The notes beneath the pieces are model-generated. The model saw only the letters and a list, made by a program, of their open reading frames with translations. It was not told the DNA's origin and did no database searches. DNA of 13,877 bases, taken from the NCBI GenBank assembly GCA_028717505.1, contig JAQUNQ010000027.1, positions 1 to 13,877 of the forward strand, in the 5' to 3' direction. The DNA is from Candidatus Peribacteraceae bacterium. GTDB lineage: Bacteria > Patescibacteriota > Gracilibacteria > Peribacterales > Peribacteraceae. Positions within the stretch are counted from its first letter, which is position 1. Every line of letters starts with the position of its first letter. A program made the position numbers and the translations under genes. Shown in pieces: positions 7,991 through 13,436 of this stretch.

Positions 7991-9016
7991 TCACTCCGAG
8001 AAGAGCGAGAGTTGCGACTTACGATCTGCACGCACGGCGTCCTCTGCCCCCTCCTCCCCCCGCCCGCGAACCCCTTCCGGAACCGCGAAGTGTGCATGCC
8101 CGTAGGACGTCTGCAGGAAGGCCCGGAAACGCTTGAGGAGGAGTGTGAACTCCAGCTCCGTGAAGAGGCGCTCCACCGGCTCCACGGGAAGGTGTATGAG
8201 GCGGCTCTCCTCGAGGGAAACGAGGAGAGGCATGTCGCAGACGAGCTGTGCCATGCGCTCGCAGAAGAATGCCTGCTCCCGGTCGCGCTCGAGCTTCTCG
8301 CGCACCGACTCCTTGATCTCCGTGAGGTGCGCATACACGCCGGTGAGCGTGTCGTACTGCTGGAGGAGCTGGGCCGCCGTCTTCGGCCCGATCCCCACGA
8401 CGCCGGGGAGGTTGTCCGAGCTGTCCCCGACGAGACCCTTGTACGAGACAATCTGATCGGGACGCACCCCGTACTTCGCTTCGATCTCTGCGGGCCCGAG
8501 GTACTCCGCCTGCTGGTACCCCTTGTGAGGAATGGCGATGCGGATGTGCTCACTCGCGAGCTGCAGTGCGTCGCGGTCCCCCGTCACAATCGTCACGCGA
8601 TCCCCCCGTGCCTCGGCGGCCCGCGCGTACGCGCAGAGGAAGTCGTCGGCCTCGAAGCGAGTATCGGAGACATGCTTGCAACCAAACGCATCGACACATT
8701 CGAGGACGCGGGGAATCTGGACGTAGAAATCATCGGGCGTCTCCGCCCGCCCCGCCTTGTAGTCCTTCGCCTCCTGGTGCCGGAAGGTCTCCTCGCCGGC
8801 GTCGAAGCAGAAGAGCAGGGCATCCGGCTCCTCCTTCTGGAGGATGTGCAGAAGCATGGAAGCCACGCCGAAGACCGTATTCGTCTGCTCCCCCCGGCGC
8901 GTCTTCATGGTCCGAGGGATCGCCCAATAGGCCCGGTACATCAAATGGTGGCCGTCAATGAGAACGAGGTGCTCGATGGGGGAAGAATGGAGGAGATCGG
9001 CGAAGGAGGCAACCAC
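7991..9016 (-). CDS. free-standing 5'-3' exonuclease (DNA polymerase I N-terminal type, FEN family) with a C-terminal clamp-binding motif
   Basis: Removes RNA primers and 5' flaps during lagging-strand synthesis and repair. The 341 residues match only the 5' nuclease domain of DNA polymerase I; no polymerase domain follows. Metal-binding acidic residues are visible: Asp21 in LIDGHH, Asp72 in FDAG, Glu122/Asp124/Asp125 in FEADD, Asp147/Asp149 in TGDRDA, and Asp198/Asp201 in GDSSDN. The helix-three-turn-helix DNA-binding motif GVVGIGPKTA is at 205-214. A flexible Gly/Glu/Arg-rich tail starts near 311 and ends in SQLSLFSE; QLSLF (335-339) fits the beta-clamp binding pentapeptide. The start is GTG 9014-9016, because an in-frame TAG at 9041-9043 leaves no other start upstream. 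AGGAGGG lies about 16 bases before it, rather far for a ribosome-binding site. It diverges from the gene at 9136. Confidence 0.95.
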   Translation of the reverse strand: MVASFADLLHSSPIEHLVLIDGHHLMYRAYWAIPRTMKTRRGEQTNTVFGVASMLLHILQKEEPDALLFCFDAGEETFRHQEAKDYKAGRAETPDDFYVQIPRVLECVDAFGCKHVSDTRFEADDFLCAYARAAEARGDRVTIVTGDRDALQLASEHIRIAIPHKGYQQAEYLGPAEIEAKYGVRPDQIVSYKGLVGDSSDNLPGVVGIGPKTAAQLLQQYDTLTGVYAHLTEIKESVREKLERDREQAFFCERMAQLVCDMPLLVSLEESRLIHLPVEPVERLFTELEFTLLLKRFRAFLQTSYGHAHFAVPEGVRGRGEEGAEDAVRADRKSQLSLFSE

Positions 9017-9107
9017 GCTTTTCTGCTGCTTCTCCCTCCTCTATGACGAGACATTAAACACAGTAAAATTCAAGTTCTCCCCTCTCCCGCGAAAGCGACT
9101 TTTCCTC

Positions 9108-9113
9108 TATAAT
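9108..9113 (+). promoter_or_regulatory. consensus -10 box upstream of the glycosyltransferase-like gene
   Basis: TATAAT matches the sigma-70 -10 consensus at all six bases and lies 22 bases before the ATG at 9136. A start site near 9120 would give a leader of about 15 bases with no Shine-Dalgarno sequence. The hexamer 17 bases upstream (9085-9090, TCCCGC) is not a -35 box, so the promoter would depend mainly on the -10 element. The surrounding 9017-9135 interval is a divergent intergenic region that must also hold the exonuclease promoter. Confidence 0.5.
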
Positions 9114-9135
9114 ATCAGGATAACACACACTCCAG

Positions 9136-9750
9136 ATGCCAATGATCTCCCCCCCCTCCGAGAGCAAAATCCAGCAGAAGTACAGTGCGCGCACGCTGGA
9201 GAAAAAGGTCATAAATAAGGAGGCTCTCCAGAAGGAAATCGGGTGGCCCATGGAGCCCAAGCGCCCCATGATCGCCCTCCCGCTCGGGATGTCCCTCGAC
9301 CTCGGCGGCACTCTCTTCAAGGAACTCCTCCCGGGACTCCTCTCCCTCCCCGTGGAACTCCTCGTCCTCGGGCGGGGGTCCTCGGAGTTCGGCGCCCTCT
9401 TCACGAAGATGGCGAAGGAGCGCGGGCACCGCGTGTACATCGTCCCAGACACGGAGGAGGCCATCCACAAGATGTACGCCGCCGCGGACATGGCACTCTT
9501 CCTCAAAGATCCCTCCCCCCTTCCGGAGCTCGCCGCCTGTTTGGACTACGGTGTCGTGCCCGTCGCACCTGAGTGCACTACCCTCGAGAACTACAACCCG
9601 GTGCAGGAGTCTGGCAACGCCTTCCTCTTCGAGGAGCCGAATGCCTGGCACTGCTTCGCCGCCCTCGTGCGCGCACTCGAAACGTACAGGTTCCCCTTCG
9701 ACTGGCGGACGATCCAGCGGCATGGGATGGAATCAACACACGCGGAATAA
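9136..9750 (+). CDS. half-length glycogen/starch-synthase-like protein (C-terminal GT-B domain only)
   Basis: The 204 residues align by eye with the C-terminal Rossmann half of bacterial glycogen synthase (GT5). Corresponding blocks are NKEALQKEIGWP (27-38), the strand VELLVLGRGSSEF (73-85), AIHKMYAAADMALFL (109-123), PSPLPELAACLDYGVVPVA (126-144), SGNAFLF (159-165), and a closing helix ending in HGM (196-198). The N-terminal half, with the Lys-Thr-Gly-Gly-Leu ADP-glucose loop, is missing; full-length family members are about 480 residues. The conserved catalytic stretch Glu-Pro-Cys-Gly-Leu-Thr-Gln has become PLPELAA, so the usual catalytic Glu appears lost. Synthase activity is therefore doubtful. 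It could be a sugar-binding or regulatory remnant, or one subunit of a split enzyme. It stands alone on its strand, between the exonuclease and a structured non-coding stretch. Confidence 0.75.
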   Translation: MPMISPPSESKIQQKYSARTLEKKVINKEALQKEIGWPMEPKRPMIALPLGMSLDLGGTLFKELLPGLLSLPVELLVLGRGSSEFGALFTKMAKERGHRVYIVPDTEEAIHKMYAAADMALFLKDPSPLPELAACLDYGVVPVAPECTTLENYNPVQESGNAFLFEEPNAWHCFAALVRALETYRFPFDWRTIQRHGMESTHAE

Positions 9751-10150
9751 TTCGCGCCGCGAACAACGAATGGGAAAACGGCGGTCACTTCGCTGCAACC
9801 TCTTTTCGCTGTACCTCAAGAAGCACCCGCTCACCTTGGAGGGTCACTGCCTTCAAGCCCTTGATGGGACAATGATAAGGCCCCCCCGTATGACGGCAAT
9901 CCCCATTGTCCTGATCAACATGTTGACAGGAGAGGAGCGCCCGCGCTTCTCCTCCAGTCTCCGCCTGGGAAATTTGAAGGAGGGAATTATTGCCTGCAGC
10001 GAGCGGACACCAGCCGAGGTGTTCGCGGTCCTTTGCATTGTCTGCCTTCAGATCCCGGAGATGCACTTCAGCGGACATGAATCAATGGAGAAAGAAAGGA
10101 GGGAAAGATTAGCGTGCACAGCAACGATGTCAAACAAATGATGTCAGGAG
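9751..10150. other. 400-base stretch without a convincing gene, rich in inverted repeats
   Basis: Two overlapping opposite-strand ORFs exist: plus 9770-10141 (123 aa) and minus 9785-10078 (97 aa). Neither resembles a protein I know, and neither has a ribosome-binding site. The DNA is rich in symmetric elements. TTCGCGCCGCGAA (9751-9763) lies right after the glycosyltransferase stop. GGACAATG (9867-9874) pairs with CATTGTCC (9904-9911). TCAACATGTTGA (9915-9926) is a perfect 12-bp palindrome. A GC-rich hairpin pairs 9932-9939 with 9944-9951. Another pairs 10003-10011 with 10018-10026 around AGCCGA. CTGCCTTCA recurs at 9847-9855 and 10042-10050. I checked mentally for RNase P RNA, tmRNA and SRP RNA signatures and saw none. 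It may be an unrecognised structured RNA, a decayed gene or a small mobile remnant. Confidence 0.4.
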
Positions 10151-10510
10151 TCACGCGCGCACATTAAAGTGATGCACCACCGTGAGGACGCCTGCCGCGA
10201 CCGCGAAGAGACTCAGGAGGAGGACGGCCCCCGCCGTGATGTCCTTGATGCGCCCCACATGATCCGCCTGACTGGGGAGGACAGCATCGAGCAGATCCTC
10301 GATGATCGTGTTCAGTATCTCCGCCGTGAGCACCGCGGCAATGGCTGTGAGGAGGATGCTGATCTCGCCGTAGGAGAACTGGAAGAGATACGCAACGAGA
10401 AGGACGAGGAGGGCAGCGAGGACCTCCAGACGGAAGTTCGGCTCGCCGCGCCAGACGAATCGCAGTCCCCGGAAAGCATTACACGTGCTCTGGTGGAGTC
10501 GCTTGATCAT
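10151..10510 (-). CDS. dgkA: diacylglycerol kinase / undecaprenol kinase family membrane protein
   Basis: Small integral membrane kinase that phosphorylates a lipid alcohol. The family includes E. coli diacylglycerol kinase and the undecaprenol kinase of Gram-positive bacteria; which substrate is used here cannot be told from the sequence. The 119 residues are typical in length. An amphipathic N-terminus with GEPNFRLE (22-29) is followed by three hydrophobic spans, about 28-45, 48-63 and 91-113. The family signature appears as EILNTIIEDLLD (64-75) with Glu64, Asn67 and Glu71, followed by KDITAGAV (89-96). The gene lies downstream of tRNA-Lys on the same strand, but a terminator stands between them, so it probably has its own promoter. 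TACACT (minus strand, 10517-10522) is a weak -10 candidate immediately before the ATG. No Shine-Dalgarno site is seen. Confidence 0.93.
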   Translation of the reverse strand: MIKRLHQSTCNAFRGLRFVWRGEPNFRLEVLAALLVLLVAYLFQFSYGEISILLTAIAAVLTAEILNTIIEDLLDAVLPSQADHVGRIKDITAGAVLLLSLFAVAAGVLTVVHHFNVRA

Positions 10511-10555
10511 GGAGACAGTGTACGCTCGTCACAAACTCTCACTCTCAAACTGATC

Positions 10556-10587
10556 AAAAAAACCGTCGCGAAGGCAAGGGGCGGACG
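10556..10587 (-). terminator. intrinsic terminator after tRNA-Lys
   Basis: On the minus strand, CGTCCGC (10587-10581) pairs with GCGACG (10569-10564) through six base pairs and one bulged C. The loop is about 11 bases. Then come a G and seven T residues (10562-10556). It lies just past the tRNA 3' end and before dgkA, and so would end truB/tRNA transcripts. Confidence 0.6.
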
Positions 10588-10594
10588 AAGAGGA

Positions 10595-10671
10595 TGGTGG
10601 GTCAGGAGGGATTTGAACCCTCGGCCAATTGCTTAAGAGGCAACTGCTCTACCGGACTGAGCTACTGACCC
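10595..10671 (-). tRNA. tRNA-Lys (anticodon CTT), CCA encoded
   Basis: The minus strand folds into a complete cloverleaf of 77 bases including CCA. Acceptor stem GGGTCAG pairs with CTGACCC, followed by discriminator A and an encoded CCA (10597-10595). The D-arm is GCTC/GAGC with loop AGTCCGGTA. The anticodon stem GTTGC/GCAAT encloses loop CTCTTAA, placing anticodon CTT at 10637-10635, which reads AAG (Lys). The T-arm GAGGG/CCCTC has loop TTCAAAT with the usual U54, U55 and C56. All stems are intact, with one G-U pair in the anticodon stem. It lies 66 bases downstream of truB on the same strand. Confidence 0.97.
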
Positions 10672-10737
10672 AAGGAAATCAAGAGCGGACAAACCCTACC
10701 AAACTCTCCGCGGGGAGACAATGAACCACGAAAGTTT

Positions 10738-11598
10738 CTAGAAGACCTTCCGGGCGTGCGCCCGCCGGGAGCCATCTTTCGCTGGGATGAGGAGGGCCAC
10801 CGGCAACCCCCCGTGCCACCCAATGGTATCAGGGGAGACATCGAGGGGAATGTCCCGCCCATGACGAACATCTTCCTCCTGTGCGTCCGTAAGCTCCGTG
10901 CGCGGGAATGCCGTAAGCACCTCCTTTAAGGGCAGGACATCCGTCCACTTCGCGACCCGCGGGGCGACGGCCTGCGCGAGCTTCCACTCCCCCACCGCCG
11001 TGCGCGTGAGCGCCGTGAGGTACCCGCCGCAGCGGAGCACCTGCCCGAGATCATGAGCGAGCGAGCGGATGTACGTCCCCGATCCGCACCGCACGGAGAG
11101 GACGAGCTCCGGATAGGCGTAGCGCGCGATGGCACAGCGCGTGACCTCCACGGAGCGCTCCGGGAGATCGACGGTCTTCCCCTGCCGCATCTTCCGGTAG
11201 GCGCGCTCCCCGCCGACCTTCACCGCGGAGGCGAGGGGCGGGACCTGCTTGATGCGTCCGACGAACCGCGCCTCGAGGACGCCGCGGAGATCCACCTCGC
11301 TCGGCGGCTGCCAGCCGGGAACGGGTGACCACTCCTCGATCACCCCCTCGCGGTCGTAGGTCGTGCTCATGGCTCCGAGCCGCACCGTCGCTTCGTACTC
11401 CTTGGGAAGATGCGTAAAGAGCTCCACTACCTTGAGCGCCTTCGCCCCGACAGCGAGCACAAGGAGCCCCTCCGCGGCAGGATCGAGCGTGCCGAGGTGC
11501 CCGATGTCCCGCTCCGAGAGGGCCCGACGCACCTCCGCGACGATGTCGTGGCTCGTGGGACCGGCCGGCTTGTGGACGAGTAGGAAACCGTGTCGCAT
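10738..11598 (-). CDS. truB: tRNA pseudouridine-55 synthase TruB
   Basis: Converts uridine 55 in the T-loop of most tRNAs to pseudouridine and also acts as a tRNA-folding chaperone. The start at 11596-11598 gives 286 residues beginning MRHGFLLVHKPAGPTSHD, the usual TruB N-terminus. The 22 codons open upstream of it are hydrophobic and unlike the family. The catalytic Asp39 sits in GHLGTLDPAAEGLL (33-46). The other pseudouridine-synthase blocks are TTYDREG (79-85), QVPPLASAVKVGGERAYRKM (118-137) and CGSGTYIRSLAHDLG (171-185). LTALTRTAVGEW (194-205) follows, and the last 55 or so residues are a short PUA-like region. tRNA-Lys follows on the same strand. In many bacteria truB sits with infB and rbfA, which are absent here. 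No Shine-Dalgarno site precedes the ATG. Confidence 0.96.
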   Translation of the reverse strand: MRHGFLLVHKPAGPTSHDIVAEVRRALSERDIGHLGTLDPAAEGLLVLAVGAKALKVVELFTHLPKEYEATVRLGAMSTTYDREGVIEEWSPVPGWQPPSEVDLRGVLEARFVGRIKQVPPLASAVKVGGERAYRKMRQGKTVDLPERSVEVTRCAIARYAYPELVLSVRCGSGTYIRSLAHDLGQVLRCGGYLTALTRTAVGEWKLAQAVAPRVAKWTDVLPLKEVLTAFPRTELTDAQEEDVRHGRDIPLDVSPDTIGWHGGLPVALLIPAKDGSRRAHARKVF

Positions 11599-11626
11599 GC
11601 CGCGCCAGCGTAGCAGAACGAGAGCT

Positions 11627-11688
11627 AGAAGCCATAAGCTGAAGCCTGAAGCAGCCCTTTGCACGGAGGCTTACGACTTAAGGCTTCT
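11627..11688. repeat. long imperfect inverted repeat with AAGCC-type units
   Basis: Arms 11627-11638 (AGAAGCCATAAG) and 11677-11688 (CTTAAGGCTTCT) pair at 11 of 12 positions. A second pair, AAGCCT 11642-11647 with AGGCTT 11667-11672, continues the stem inward. The short unit AAGC(C/T) recurs several times, giving a degenerate repeat look. It lies between the divergent truB and the membrane-protein gene. No T-run follows on either strand, so it is not an ordinary terminator. Confidence 0.55.
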
Positions 11689-11706
11689 GTCTTAAAGCTT
11701 ATCGCT

Positions 11707-11762
11707 CCCCCCTCAAGGGGGAACATTTTCCCAACATCCGGACAGGGAGTACCATTCCCCCC
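11707..11762 (+). promoter_or_regulatory. leader of the membrane-protein gene with a C/G hairpin
   Basis: CCCCC at 11708-11712 pairs with GGGGG at 11717-11721 around the loop TCAA, 40 bases before the ATG at 11763. AGGGAG (11744-11749) is Shine-Dalgarno-like but 13 bases from the start codon. The six bases directly before the ATG are all C. The hairpin could affect expression of the downstream gene; I see no clear promoter hexamers. Confidence 0.3.
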
Positions 11763-12323
11763 ATGAATATCACCCTGACTTGGGACCTCTTCATCATCGT
11801 CTTCTTCGCGCTCATCATCACCTACAGTTTCATCATCGGGAAGCACGAGTCCGTGAAGATCATCATCGCCTCTTACATCGCCATCGTCGCCGTCCAGGGT
11901 ATCGGCAATATCCTCGCGCGGTTCTCCGGCCAGTCGCAGCCGATGTTCTCCCTGCTTGGCATCACCGTGGACATCACGCTGCTCTCCACCACCAAGCTCG
12001 TCCTCTTCATCGCGGCCGTCATCTTCCTCGCCATCCGCGGCGGCTTCACCATTGAGTTCAACCGCGAGCCGGGGGGAATCACCGACACCGTCCTCACGGG
12101 GGTCTTCGGCTTCGCGACGGCGGGCCTCCTCCTCTCCACCCTCCTGACCTACGTGGCGGATGTCCCGCTCCTCAGCAAGAACATCGCAGATGCCGCCACC
12201 GTTTCCTCCATCATCAAGCAGAGCGAGCTCATGAACACCATGGTGGCGTATCAGGATCTCTGGTTTGCCCTGCCGGCGCTCCTGCTCCTCGGCTCTGGGT
12301 TCCTTGGCAAAGAACAGGCATAG
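11763..12323 (+). CDS. multi-pass membrane protein, weakly CvpA-like
   Basis: The 186 residues contain about five hydrophobic spans: near 8-26, 32-53, 76-93, 106-130 and 164-181. They are separated by short charged turns such as GKHES (26-30), with a loop around 95-105 (IEFNREPGG). The order of a first span starting WDLFIIV, a short basic turn and then a second span resembles the N-terminus of CvpA (colicin V production) family proteins. The similarity is weak and no diagnostic residue confirms it. There is no signal peptide separate from the first span. The gene precedes a VirB2-like pilin on the same strand by 148 bases, so the two may share an envelope role, possibly in pilus or DNA-uptake machinery; that is inference. 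Confidence 0.8.
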   Translation: MNITLTWDLFIIVFFALIITYSFIIGKHESVKIIIASYIAIVAVQGIGNILARFSGQSQPMFSLLGITVDITLLSTTKLVLFIAAVIFLAIRGGFTIEFNREPGGITDTVLTGVFGFATAGLLLSTLLTYVADVPLLSKNIADAATVSSIIKQSELMNTMVAYQDLWFALPALLLLGSGFLGKEQA

Positions 12324-12471
12324 GGCAGCTCCATCCCCCTGAGAAGAGGTCTTTCCAAAGCACAGAGGAGAGTGCTTGCGCAGATAGGCAAACAGGAGCC
12401 CCGTCGAAATGGGTGCTTGCGCAGAGGAACGAATCGGCGTAACAATAAGGAAAATTCTCCCCCCTCCCCCC
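12324..12471 (+). promoter_or_regulatory. 148-base spacer before the pilin gene with a 13-bp direct repeat
   Basis: GTGCTTGCGCAGA occurs at 12372-12384 and again at 12413-12425, 41 bases apart start to start, about four helical turns. That spacing would place two bound proteins on the same face of the DNA. The second copy lies upstream of AT-richer TAACAATAAGG (12440-12450), the only promoter-like stretch. TTGCGC inside that copy is about 17 bases from TAACAA, a poor match to sigma-70 boxes. The bases before the ATG are a C-rich run rather than a Shine-Dalgarno site. Confidence 0.4.
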
Positions 12472-12816
12472 ATGGTGCAACGCCTCCAGTCTCTCGCCCT
12501 CCGCGCCGCGGCCTTCGTCGCCTGCAGCGCCCCCTACCAGGCACTGGCCCAGCTCGACCCGAACCCGCCCGATGTGACGGGGAAGGAAACCGGTGACCTG
12601 AAGACCACCATCGTGGATGTCACGAAGGCGGTCTTGAACTTCATGACGCTCATTGCAGTCGTCATCATCGTCGTCGCGGGTATCCGCTTCATCATCTCGC
12701 AGGGCGAGGAGCAGGAGAAGGAGAAGGCGCGCAAGACCATCGTTTACGCGATCATCGGTCTCGTGGTCATCATCCTCGCTCGCGCGATCGTGACCTTCGT
12801 GGTGGATATCATCTAA
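12472..12816 (+). CDS. VirB2/TrbC-like pilin with signal peptide
   Basis: Small secreted membrane pilin of the type IV secretion/conjugation kind, a type common in Patescibacteria genomes. From ATG 12472 it has 114 residues. The signal peptide is basic MVQRLQ, a hydrophobic core and a likely cut after ALA (24-26). A short Pro/Asp-rich segment leads to transmembrane span 53-75, which ends in GIRFIISQ. A charged loop GEEQEKEKARK (78-88) follows, then a second span at 89-112. This two-helix hairpin with a small charged turn is the VirB2/TrbC fold. An in-frame ATG at 12409 would add 21 residues before the signal peptide and is unlikely. No ATPase or other secretion genes are in the window. A strong terminator follows 21 bases after the stop. 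Confidence 0.82.
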   Translation: MVQRLQSLALRAAAFVACSAPYQALAQLDPNPPDVTGKETGDLKTTIVDVTKAVLNFMTLIAVVIIVVAGIRFIISQGEEQEKEKARKTIVYAIIGLVVIILARAIVTFVVDII

Positions 12817-12837
12817 CTTCGGAAGAGACTTCAGTGG

Positions 12838-12864
12838 AAAAAGGCCTCGCGAGAGGTCTTTTTT
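12838..12864 (+). terminator. strong intrinsic terminator after the pilin gene
   Basis: AAAAAGGCCTC (12838-12848) pairs with GAGGTCTTTTT (12853-12863) over 11 bases with one G-U pair. It is closed by the GNRA tetraloop GCGA, and a final T follows. Read from the minus strand, the G-U pair becomes a C-A mismatch but a T-run also follows, so it may weakly terminate the convergent PRC-barrel gene, whose stop lies at 12874-12876. Confidence 0.88.
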
Positions 12865-12873
12865 CTTGCCGCG

Positions 12874-13416
12874 CTACACCGTCTCCGGAAGGACCGGGAG
12901 GATTCCCGGCTGTACCACGCCCTCCTTTTCCTTCTCCGCCACGGGAACGGGGGGATCACGGACGACAATCGCATCCGGCCGCACCTCGACGATGTCCGAT
13001 GCGGGAAGCGGCAGGCTCCACCGCCACCACCGTCGGGGGAAGAGCCACTCGAGATGCATGGCCTCCGTGTTGAACTGCACGTCGCGGCACCGCCCGAGCC
13101 GCCGGCCGCTCTCGGTCCGGATGAGCTGATGTAGGATCTTCCGGCCATCCTCGAGGAGGGTGCGCAGGCGGAAGAATTCCTCGGGAGGCGCGAGGACCTC
13201 GCCGCTCCGCACCGTCACGCGCCGGCCCCACCGGAGGATATCATTCGAGGAGAGGAAGAGCGTCTCCTCCCCGAGGAAGCGGGGAATGGCGACGTAGAAG
13301 CCCTCCACCTTCCCCGTATCGGGATGGAGGAGGATGCCGCTGATACGGCCGTAGACGATTTCCACCGATTCGTCGGTGACAGGAAGGCCGAGACAGGTGG
13401 AGAAGCGGACGTGCAT
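12874..13416 (-). CDS. double PRC-barrel domain protein
   Basis: The 180 residues contain two PRC-barrel-like units, small beta-barrels named after the photosynthetic reaction centre H subunit and found also in the RNA-processing factor RimM. Unit 1, about 10-75, starts GLPVTDESVEIVYGRISGI and continues with HPDTGKVEGFYV. Unit 2, about 103-153, has GRRLGRCRDVQFNTEAM and ends ASDIVEVRPDAIVV. A Trp/Arg-rich stretch, RRWWRWSLP, lies at 128-136 in the second unit. The Pro/Glu/Lys-rich C-terminal tail looks disordered. No signal peptide or membrane span is visible. Such two-unit proteins are widespread but of unclear role, possibly binding RNA, protein or metal. The gene diverges from prs with only 20 bases between start codons and converges on the pilin gene. 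Confidence 0.8.
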   Translation of the reverse strand: MHVRFSTCLGLPVTDESVEIVYGRISGILLHPDTGKVEGFYVAIPRFLGEETLFLSSNDILRWGRRVTVRSGEVLAPPEEFFRLRTLLEDGRKILHQLIRTESGRRLGRCRDVQFNTEAMHLEWLFPRRWWRWSLPLPASDIVEVRPDAIVVRDPPVPVAEKEKEGVVQPGILPVLPETV

Positions 13417-13436
13417 CTGCTACAATGATACCTCAG
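13417..13436. promoter_or_regulatory. 20-base divergent promoter region between the PRC-barrel gene and prs
   Basis: On the plus strand TACAAT (13421-13426) matches five of six bases of the -10 consensus, with TGGAGA (13398-13403) 17 bases upstream as a moderate -35 box. Transcription would start near 13433, leaving prs almost leaderless. On the minus strand TATCAT (13430-13425) is an overlapping -10 candidate for the PRC-barrel gene; its -35 position (13448-13453) does not match the consensus. If both are used, the two promoters compete for the same few bases. Confidence 0.45.

Noticed and set aside
8012..9046. 344-codon plus-strand ORF opposite the exonuclease
   Set aside because: Mirror frame of a gene whose metal-binding residues and helix-three-turn-helix motif are all intact on the minus strand.
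9785..10078. 97-codon minus-strand ORF as a real gene downstream of dgkA
   Set aside because: Codon use is passable, but there is no ribosome-binding site and no family resemblance, and a longer plus-strand frame overlaps it, so it is described only as part of the structured gap.
10169..10636. 155-codon plus-strand ORF ending VRRDLNPRPIA
   Set aside because: The ending is the well-known false peptide from reading the antisense strand of a tRNA; the rest is antisense to dgkA.
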